From contig CAJXYU010000006.1 in assembly GCA_913063155.1 (NCBI GenBank), positions 124,001 through 188,000 of the forward strand: a stretch of DNA of 64,000 nucleotides, written 5' to 3'. The notes under the pieces were generated by a model. It searched no databases. It had not been told where the DNA came from and was given only the letters and a program-made list of their open reading frames with translations. Shown here piece by piece: positions 35,760-42,469 of this stretch. Each line of letters starts with the position of its first letter. Position 1 is the stretch's first letter. Source of the DNA: an uncultured Desulfovibrio sp. GTDB lineage: Bacteria; Desulfobacterota; Desulfovibrionia; Desulfovibrionales; Desulfovibrionaceae. A program made the translations under genes and the position numbers.

Positions 35760-36026
35760 ATGGCTGAAGAAAAGTTCGTTTTCGACTCGCTGCAGGACAG
35801 CGACACCATCAAACAATTCCTCGAGTCCCTGACCGAAGGCTTTGAAAAGGGAAACATCACCCTCACCTCCAACGGAGACGAAATATACCTGCGTCCCGAA
35901 GGCATGCTCAACTTCATGGTCAAGGCGAAAAAAAAGGGTAACGAAAACAAGCTGAGCATCAAGATTTCATGGAAGGAAGTCTCGGGGCCCAAAGACGATG
36001 AGCCCGGCGCTCTCAAAATCAAGTAG
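35760..36026 (+). CDS. Amphi-Trp domain protein, short form
   Basis: This 88-residue protein starts at 35760 with GGAGG eight bases upstream. An amphipathic helix (SDTIKQFLESLTEGFEKG) is followed by three to four strands, the last containing the conserved Trp71 in SIKISWKE. This is the amphi-Trp domain, a small module known mainly from GAK-type loci and haloarchaea. No enzymatic motif is present, so it may be a carrier or substrate. The longer protein at 40936-41541 has its Trp at the same residue number, 71. Confidence 0.85.
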   Translation: MAEEKFVFDSLQDSDTIKQFLESLTEGFEKGNITLTSNGDEIYLRPEGMLNFMVKAKKKGNENKLSIKISWKEVSGPKDDEPGALKIK

Positions 36027-36032
36027 CGGCGT

Positions 36033-37685
36033 ATGATCACATTCGAAGGTTTGGACGAGAATTTCAAATTTCTCGTGCTTGAGGTCGACAACCAGGCCCG
36101 CGCCACGCAACGCTTCATGGCGGCGCCCTCCCGGAAGGGTTTCACCAAGATAACGTCCCGGGACGACTACATCGACAACCTCAAGACCATCATCGAGAAC
36201 AAGTGCTATTCACGCATCCATTCGGACAAATCCCTGGACAAGAACCAGCTCAATAAAATCCGCGCCGTGCAGGTCATGGGCGTGAACCTGGAAAAAATTG
36301 CGGACTATTTCGTGAACATCGTCAAACAGATGCGCTATCTGGATGACCAGTCCTTCATCACGCGCTACAACTTTGACGAGATCTTCGACATCATCTTCTC
36401 AAGCCTCGATCTGATCCGGCCGGCCTTTCAACGGGAAAACATGTCCGACGCGCTGACCATCTGCAAAGCCGAGCCGAGGCTGGACCAAGTCTACAAGGTC
36501 CACTTCGACAGGATCATGAACGAGATGGGCATGGGCCGCAACGCGCAGAGCCTGGTAACGGTCCTGTTCATATTCCGTTACTTCGAACGCGTGGGCGACG
36601 CACTCCTGAACATCGGCGAGGCCATCATCTTTTCGCTGCTGGGCGAACGCATCAAGATCGAACAGTTCGACGCCCTGCAGCAGACCCTGACCAAATCCGG
36701 CTTCAGCGATTCCTTCGCCGACATCGATTTCCGGGCCATATGGGGCACGCGCTCCGGCTGCCGCATCGGCAGGGTGGAATCCCGCAACGGCGACGCCCAA
36801 CCCCGGGAGGAAAAGCAGGGCAGCATCTACAAGGAAGGCAACCTGGAGAAAATCCGCAAGGAACGCGAAAACATCATCCGCTGGAAAGAGGCGTTCCCCA
36901 ACCTCGTGGCCGACGTCTACGGTTTCCACGAGGAATCGGACAAGGGTTCCATGCTGGTGGAATTCCTCAACGGCTGTACCTTGGACGAAGTGGTTCTTTC
37001 CGGCGACGACGACTTCGTGGGAAACGCGTTGTTCGTCTTCGAAAGCACCGTGCTCGACACCTGGACCAACACCCTGGAACGGCTGCCCGTGAAGACCAAC
37101 TATATCTGGCAGATCCAGTCCAGACTGGACAACGTGCTCCAGACCCATCCCGAGTTCTGGCGCATGCCCAAATCCCTGGGCAATGCAGCAGTGCGTTCCA
37201 CCGAGGAGTTGCTCGCCAAATGTGCGGACTTCGAGGACGAGTTGGAAGCACCCTTTTCAGTATTCATCCACGGGGACTTCAATATCAACAACGTGGTCTA
37301 CAACCACGAAGCCCAACAGGTGCACTACATCGACCTCTACCGCTCGCGCGACTTCGACTACGTGCAGGACGTTTCCGTCTTTCTGGTGTCGAACTTCCGC
37401 ATGCCGGTCTTCGAGGAAGGACACCGCGACAGGATCAACAACGTAGTCCGGCAATTCTACAACTTTGCCAAGGGATTTGCCGAGCAGCAGAAGGACAGCA
37501 CCTTCGAAGCCCGCATGGCCTTTGCCCTGGCCCGGTCGTTCTACACCTCGACCCGGTTCGAACTGAACTACAAGTTCGCCAAGGAAATGTACAACCGGGC
37601 CATGTTCCTGCTGGAAAAAATCTATCATTACGGCGGGCGGCAGTGGGAAAAATTCTCCCTGCCCCTGGACATCCTCTTTTACTAG
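36033..37685 (+). CDS. PhoU-domain / phosphotransferase fusion protein
   Basis: This 550-residue cytoplasmic protein combines an N-terminal PhoU-like helical bundle (about residues 25-235) with a C-terminal aminoglycoside-phosphotransferase-like kinase domain. PhoU-like stretches are MGVNLEKIADYFVNIVKQM and FRYFERVGDALLNIGEAI. The catalytic loop is HGDFNINN (413-420), followed by the metal-binding YIDLYRSRDFDYVQD. PhoU modules regulate phosphate transport and kinases; the APH fold phosphorylates small molecules or proteins. I know of no characterised protein with this fusion. It starts six bases after the amphi-Trp gene, with a weak ribosome site, so it may rely on coupling. Confidence 0.85.
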   Translation: MITFEGLDENFKFLVLEVDNQARATQRFMAAPSRKGFTKITSRDDYIDNLKTIIENKCYSRIHSDKSLDKNQLNKIRAVQVMGVNLEKIADYFVNIVKQMRYLDDQSFITRYNFDEIFDIIFSSLDLIRPAFQRENMSDALTICKAEPRLDQVYKVHFDRIMNEMGMGRNAQSLVTVLFIFRYFERVGDALLNIGEAIIFSLLGERIKIEQFDALQQTLTKSGFSDSFADIDFRAIWGTRSGCRIGRVESRNGDAQPREEKQGSIYKEGNLEKIRKERENIIRWKEAFPNLVADVYGFHEESDKGSMLVEFLNGCTLDEVVLSGDDDFVGNALFVFESTVLDTWTNTLERLPVKTNYIWQIQSRLDNVLQTHPEFWRMPKSLGNAAVRSTEELLAKCADFEDELEAPFSVFIHGDFNINNVVYNHEAQQVHYIDLYRSRDFDYVQDVSVFLVSNFRMPVFEEGHRDRINNVVRQFYNFAKGFAEQQKDSTFEARMAFALARSFYTSTRFELNYKFAKEMYNRAMFLLEKIYHYGGRQWEKFSLPLDILFY

Positions 37686-37743
37686 ACGGCCCGACGCACA
37701 AGTCTTGGACCGAATAAAAAGTCAGATTGCAAGGAGCGATACG

Positions 37744-38613
37744 GTGAAGATCGGAGTCATTGGAACCCCGGGAGGCTGGTCGTCGGAGAAACTCGCCGAC
37801 ACTGTGGCCGAAAAGACAGACGGCGAGCGCGTGCTCATCAGCATGGACCAGGTGCGCCTGGACCTGCCTTCGGGCGACGCATTCTTCAACGGCCACAACC
37901 TCAAGGATTTTGACGCGCTGATGATCAAGAAGATCGGGTCGCGCTATTCCCCGGACCTGCTGGACCGGCTGGAAGTGTTGCGATACCTGTCGGAACGGGG
38001 CCTCAAAATATTCAGCCCCCCGCTCGCCATTCTGCGCGCACTCGACCGTCTTTCCTGCACGGTTTCGCTCCAGCTCAACGGCATCCCCATGCCGCCCACC
38101 ACCATCACCGAGAGCGTGGAGCAGGCGCTGGTGGCCCTGGACAAATACGGCGAAGCGGTCTTCAAGCCGCTTTACACCTCCAAGGCGCGCGGCATGTTCA
38201 TCCTCAAAAACGGTCCGGACGCCCGCAAGGCCATCGAGGAATACCGCGCGGAACACCCGATCATGTATATCCAGAAAACCATCGACCTGGGCGATCTGGA
38301 CCTGGGCATCGCCTTCCTGGGCGGCCAGTACCTGACCACCTACGCCCGCTGCAAAACCAACGGCGCGTGGAACACCACCACCGAATCCGGCGGCAAGTAC
38401 CGCGCATTCGAACCGCCGCAGGAAGTCATCGAACTGGCCCGCAGGGCCCAGGAGCCCTTCGGCCTGGACTTCACCTGCGTGGACGTGGCCCTGACCGACG
38501 ACGGCCCCTACATCTTCGAGGTTTCGGTCTTCGGCGGCTTCAGAGGCATCCAGGAAACCAGCGGCATCGACGCGGCGGCACGCTATGTCGACTACGTCAT
38601 GGAGAGGATATGA
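37744..38613 (+). CDS. ATP-grasp enzyme, GAK type
   Basis: This 289-residue protein starts at the GTG at 37744 with AAGGAG seven bases upstream; the longer frame lacks support. The ATP-grasp fold is shown by AVFKPLYTSKARGM (ATP-binding Lys and glycine-loop region), YIQKTIDLGDLDLGIAF, and the metal-binding end FEVSVFGGFRGI followed by GIDAAARYVDY. RimK-type ligases usually have Glu-x-Asn at the metal site; here it reads Glu259-Val-Ser261. Such enzymes join a carboxylate to an amine via an acyl-phosphate, often adding amino acids to a protein or small molecule. Its stop overlaps the kinase start by four bases. Confidence 0.88.
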   Translation: MKIGVIGTPGGWSSEKLADTVAEKTDGERVLISMDQVRLDLPSGDAFFNGHNLKDFDALMIKKIGSRYSPDLLDRLEVLRYLSERGLKIFSPPLAILRALDRLSCTVSLQLNGIPMPPTTITESVEQALVALDKYGEAVFKPLYTSKARGMFILKNGPDARKAIEEYRAEHPIMYIQKTIDLGDLDLGIAFLGGQYLTTYARCKTNGAWNTTTESGGKYRAFEPPQEVIELARRAQEPFGLDFTCVDVALTDDGPYIFEVSVFGGFRGIQETSGIDAAARYVDYVMERI

Positions 38614-39710
38614 TCATGAAGCAGACCGGAACCACCAGAAAAGAACTGGCCGCACAGGTCAGAGCGAACGCGCCCTCGGCCCACGAACTGCTGCTCGATT
38701 TCGGCGGCTGCATCATCCAGGCTCAGTCCAGCACTGTGGAACTGCATGAGGCCCTGGCCGACTATTTCAAGGAATTCGTCATTTCTTCCGGCACCCCGGA
38801 AATCGTGGTCACCGCCCACGAAGCCCCCACCCCGGACCTGCCCCTTGAATTCACCGTCAAGCAACCCGACCCGGGCAAGACCAAGATCAAGGAGGAATGG
38901 GCGGACCTCCCGGACGGGCGCGTGGTGCGAAAGCGCCTTACGGGCATGGCCTTCATCTTCGGCGAAGGTGAGAATGTGGCCGTGGGCCCCTGTCTGGAAA
39001 ACTCCAACCAGGTCATCAATTTCATCAACAACCGCTTCATCGAATGGAAACTCAACCAGGGAGGCTTCCTAGGCCACGCCGCGGGCGTGATCCACAACGG
39101 GCGAGGCATTTCCCTGGCCGGTTTCTCGGGCGCCGGCAAGTCCACCCTGGCCCTGCACCTCATGAGCCGAGGCACCACCTTCGTGAGCAACGACCGGGTT
39201 ATGGTGGAAGAAAACAAGTCGGGGCTGGTCATGTACGGCGTGGCCAAGCAACCCCGCATCAACCCGGGCACCGCGCTCCACAACCCGGACCTGTGCAGGA
39301 TCGTCGACCCCGAACTGCGGGACAGATTCATGTCCATGCCCGCCGAGGACCTGTGGCAATTGGAGCACAAATACGACGCCCTCATCGACGAATGCTACGG
39401 CCCAGGAAAATTTCTGCTGCGCACACACATGGACGCCTTGGTCATCCTCAATTGGAAGCGCGGGGGCGGCCCCATGCGCATGGCTTTGGTGAACGCCAAA
39501 GAGCGCAAGGATCTCTTGCCCGCATTCATGAAGGGCACCGGACTCTTCTATCTCCCCTCCTCCCCGGACTGGCGGGGCGACCCAGGTGTGGATACCTATG
39601 CGGAACTGCTCTCCAAGGCCGACCTCATCGAGTTCTCCGGCGGCATCGATTTCGAACTGGCGGCCGACGTCTGCATGAAATACATGGAAACCGGACGGCT
39701 GCCAAAATAG
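38610..39710 (+). CDS. HprK-related kinase B, GAK type
   Basis: This 366-residue protein starts at 38610 behind GGAGAGG, overlapping the ATP-grasp stop (ATGA). The Walker A motif GFSGAGKST (171-179) and the following SRGTTFVSNDRVMVE align with the P-loop and the VADDxV region of HPr kinase/phosphorylase. The N-terminal 150 residues are unlike HprK. HprK phosphorylates a Ser in a small protein, so this enzyme may phosphorylate a partner such as one of the amphi-Trp or XXXCH proteins. That target assignment is inference. It matches what I recall as the HprK-related kinase B family. Confidence 0.88.
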   Translation: MIMKQTGTTRKELAAQVRANAPSAHELLLDFGGCIIQAQSSTVELHEALADYFKEFVISSGTPEIVVTAHEAPTPDLPLEFTVKQPDPGKTKIKEEWADLPDGRVVRKRLTGMAFIFGEGENVAVGPCLENSNQVINFINNRFIEWKLNQGGFLGHAAGVIHNGRGISLAGFSGAGKSTLALHLMSRGTTFVSNDRVMVEENKSGLVMYGVAKQPRINPGTALHNPDLCRIVDPELRDRFMSMPAEDLWQLEHKYDALIDECYGPGKFLLRTHMDALVILNWKRGGGPMRMALVNAKERKDLLPAFMKGTGLFYLPSSPDWRGDPGVDTYAELLSKADLIEFSGGIDFELAADVCMKYMETGRLPK

Positions 39711-39720
39711 CGGAGCAAAA

Positions 39721-40905
39721 ATGCGCATCAGCATAACGCGCGAGGTGGAGATTCCCGACCGACTCAAGATAGAGCGGTACCGGAGAACCCCCGAACTGGG
39801 GCCCACGATTCTTTTCTTCAGCGGCGGGACGGCCCTGAAGAAAGTCTCGCGCGAACTGATCCGCTACACGCACAACTCCGTTCATCTGATCACGCCCTTC
39901 GACTCGGGCGGCAGTTCGGCCGTCATCCGCAAGGCGTTCAGGATGCCTGCGGTGGGCGACATCAGGAACAGGCTCATGTCCCTGGCCGACCAGTCCGTGC
40001 AGGGCAACCCCGAAATATACGACATCTTCGCGCACCGCCTCCCCAAAGACATGAAGCAGGAGGAACTGCAGAGAGAGCTGCAGCGCATGGCCGACGGCAA
40101 GCATCCTCTGGTGACCCGAATCCCGGACCCCATGCGCAAGATCATCCGCAACCATTTTCACCAATTCATAGAACTCATGCCCGAGAGCTTCGACCTGCGC
40201 GGCGCGAGCATCGGAAACCTGGTGCTCACCGCCGGGTACCTGGGCAACCGCAAACAGATGGATCCGGTTATCTACATCTTTTCCAAACTGGTGCAGGTGT
40301 GCGGTACGGTGCGGCCCATCCTCAACAAGGACCTGCATCTGGCGGCGCGCCTGCAGGACGGCAGTGTGGTCGTCGGCCAGCACAGAATGACCGGCAAGGA
40401 AGTGGACCCGCTCTCCTCCCCCATAGAGGATATCTGGTTGACGAACTCCACTGAGAGCGCCGACCCCGTGGAAGTGGAAATTCGAAAAAAGGTGCGGGAC
40501 AGAATAGCTGATGCGGACCTGATATGTTATCCCATAGGCAGCTTTTACTCGAGCGTCGTCGCCAACCTTCTGCCCCAGGGGGTAGGCCGGGCGGTCGCGC
40601 AAAACACCTGCCCGAAGGTGTTCATCCCCAACACCGGTTATGATCCGGAGGCGTTCGGACTGAGCATCCTGGAGCAGGTGGCCCGCCTGCAGAAATACCT
40701 GCTGTGCAGCGGCGCGCCCGCCGGGGCGGACGTGCTCGGCCACGTGATCGTGGACACCAGGAACGGCCAATACCAGGGCGGCGTGGACAAGGAAGGCATA
40801 CGCAAACAAGGGGTGCGGTTCGTGGACTGCACCTTGGTGACGGAGGAAAGCGCACCGTTCATCGACGAACGACGCCTGACGGAAGTCCTGCTGTCACTGA
40901 CGTAA
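39721..40905 (+). CDS. CofD-related protein, GAK type
   Basis: This 394-residue protein starts at 39721 with GGAG six bases upstream. It has the CofD/YvcK-family nucleotide-binding start FFSGGTALKKVSREL, followed by HLITPFDSGGSSAVIRKAF and AVGDIRNRLMSLAD. Later comes DADLICYPIGSFYSSVVANLL, the second conserved region. CofD transfers 2-phospholactate onto Fo in coenzyme F420 synthesis; YvcK relatives have regulatory roles. No other F420 genes are in the window. Within a GAK-type locus it may carry out a different phospho-transfer reaction. Confidence 0.88.
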   Translation: MRISITREVEIPDRLKIERYRRTPELGPTILFFSGGTALKKVSRELIRYTHNSVHLITPFDSGGSSAVIRKAFRMPAVGDIRNRLMSLADQSVQGNPEIYDIFAHRLPKDMKQEELQRELQRMADGKHPLVTRIPDPMRKIIRNHFHQFIELMPESFDLRGASIGNLVLTAGYLGNRKQMDPVIYIFSKLVQVCGTVRPILNKDLHLAARLQDGSVVVGQHRMTGKEVDPLSSPIEDIWLTNSTESADPVEVEIRKKVRDRIADADLICYPIGSFYSSVVANLLPQGVGRAVAQNTCPKVFIPNTGYDPEAFGLSILEQVARLQKYLLCSGAPAGADVLGHVIVDTRNGQYQGGVDKEGIRKQGVRFVDCTLVTEESAPFIDERRLTEVLLSLT

Positions 40906-40935
40906 TCGTAAACATTGTTTGAGGAGGTTTGGTTC

Positions 40936-41541
40936 ATGCAGAAGGAAAAACTCGAAGTCAAACTGTCCCTGTCCTACAAGGAAGCGATCGCATACATTGA
41001 AGATCTGCTCAAAAGTCTCAACTCCGGCAAGATCATCGTGCAAAAGGACGACGATTTCGTGGCCATGTCGCCGCCGGAACAGGTGATGGTGGAACTGGGG
41101 GCAAAGGTCAAGAAGGGCAAGCACAAATTCTCGTTCGAGATGGCCTGGGCTGCTCTGGAAAGTGGAGGCTGCGTGAAGATCACGGACAAGGAGCCCGAGG
41201 CCAGGCCCGACGTTCCCGCCAAAAAGGAAGACACGGTTCCGGCCACAAAGAAGACCGCCTCCGTGGTCGCCAAAGAGACCGCGCCCCCGGCGAAAAAGGC
41301 CGCTCCCAAGAAGCCTGCGGCCAAAAAAACCGCAGCCAAGAAAGCGGCGGCAAAAAAGTCACCCGCCAAGAAGCCGGTGACAAAACCGGCGACCAAAAAA
41401 ACGGCGGCAAAGAAACCGCCGGTGAAGCCCGCTGAAAAGGCCAAGGCGACCTCCGCCACGGAAGCCACCCCCAAAGCCACCGCAGTCAAGCCGTCAGCCA
41501 CGCCCATGAGCAAGCCGACCACGACCGGGACCAAACCCTAG
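40936..41541 (+). CDS. Amphi-Trp domain protein with a long lysine/alanine/proline-rich tail
   Basis: This 201-residue protein starts at 40936 behind GAGGAGG. Residues 1-85 form an amphi-Trp domain (helix YKEAIAYIEDLLKSLNSG, conserved Trp71 in SFEMAWAA). Residues from about 95 to the end are a disordered tail of Lys, Ala, Pro and Thr with repeated AAKK/PAKK units, similar to histone H1 or bacterial H1-like tails. Such a tail would bind nucleic acid or another polyanion such as polyphosphate. It is the longer counterpart of the 88-residue protein at 35760-36026. The repeats may vary in length between strains. Confidence 0.85.
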   Translation: MQKEKLEVKLSLSYKEAIAYIEDLLKSLNSGKIIVQKDDDFVAMSPPEQVMVELGAKVKKGKHKFSFEMAWAALESGGCVKITDKEPEARPDVPAKKEDTVPATKKTASVVAKETAPPAKKAAPKKPAAKKTAAKKAAAKKSPAKKPVTKPATKKTAAKKPPVKPAEKAKATSATEATPKATAVKPSATPMSKPTTTGTKP

Positions 41542-41580
41542 GGCACGACTGAACGCACGTTGAAACACGAGGAGGATTCC

Positions 41581-41766
41581 ATGGGCACGGAAGATGCGGC
41601 CAAGTGTTTTGAGTGGAATGAACTGGTCGAAGTGCTCTGCATCCGAGAAGCGGAGCGGATGGACGAGGCGGAACGGAAAGATATCCTGAAACGCGTCAAC
41701 AGCCTGGCCGCCCGGTACGGCCGGGAATACGTGGTCCGGAAAATCGCCCTGCTCTCTTCCCACTGA
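41581..41766 (+). CDS. Small protein of unknown function, last gene of the GAK-type operon
   Basis: This 61-residue protein starts at 41581 with GAGGAGGA upstream. It is acidic, predicted to be mostly helical, and has two Cys and a C-terminal SSH ending. I recognise no family. Its good ribosome site, the 39-base gap from the amphi-Trp gene and the terminator right after it support a real gene in the same operon. Confidence 0.72.
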   Translation: MGTEDAAKCFEWNELVEVLCIREAERMDEAERKDILKRVNSLAARYGREYVVRKIALLSSH

Positions 41767-41824
41767 CGAAAAAGGGAACGGCACGGGGTCAGCCGCCTCT
41801 GTTGCACATTTCCCGCTACGAATG

Positions 41825-41856
41825 AAAAAGGTCACATGGGCATGTGACCTTTTTTT
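41825..41856 (+). terminator. Terminator of the GAK-type operon
   Basis: A perfect 14-bp stem (AAAAAGGTCACATG / CATGTGACCTTTTT) is followed by more T residues. It starts 59 bases after the last stop and defines the operon end. Confidence 0.92.
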
Positions 41857-42469
41857 GTCGCAACACACTATACACCTGCAGGAGGATCGGAGAAAGACCG
41901 CCCCCTCCAGGAAAACACCCATTTTCCCTTCATAATGCAATTTCCCATGTAACCCTCCCGTCTCCAGCCGCGTCCAAAGAGTAGGTGCCGAGACCACGCG
42001 ACCGGATTTCAGCATGAGGAGAGGGGAGTCTCTGGAATTCGGGAATCCTGAAGTCGCTTACCTGGCATCCGGGTTGCACAAGCTGATTTGGGACGCCCTG
42101 TTTTGGTGAACGATTTCCTGAAGCGCCTGAGGGATGAGAGAGAGCTTCGGGGAAAACAAGGTCATCGAACCGGTTCGGCTTGGGCTTTCCGGGGTGTGGA
42201 TGAGTGGCAGGAAAAATGTTTCCGAGGGGGCCACTCTTGACTACATATTTAACTGAACACATTAACGAAGTGTTCTCTTCAACTCCCGGTCGGCGACATG
42301 TATGCCGAATTGGGAGATTCATCTGTTTTCGCTCAGGTTCCAAACCAGTGGGCATGACGGGTTCATTGCGCCCGCCCCTCTCCGGCCCTGTTCACCCTAG
42401 TCCCGAATATGCGCACTCACGTCCCCATTCTTGCGCACTGTCCGTCCTGTTCCGTTCGGGAGGGGCCGC
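41857..42469. other. Long intergenic region without a supported gene
   Basis: This is the longest apparent gap in the window, about 613 bases. Frames exist on both strands (for example 41930-42355 on the minus strand) but lack ribosome sites and recognisable content. It may hold the promoter and leader of the envelope operon at 42470, a decayed gene or an RNA gene. I cannot distinguish these. Confidence 0.5.

Noticed and set aside
39721..40905. Coenzyme F420 biosynthesis locus based on the CofD-related gene
   Set aside because: No other F420 gene is nearby, and the neighbours match a GAK-type locus instead.
41225..41540. Low-complexity AAG/GCC-rich stretch that might be a DNA repeat element
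   Set aside because: It is the in-frame Lys/Ala/Pro tail of the long amphi-Trp protein, with no exact repeat period.
41930..42355. Minus-strand frame of 141 codons in the long gap after the GAK-type operon
   Set aside because: It has no ribosome site, and the composition does not look like the neighbouring genes.
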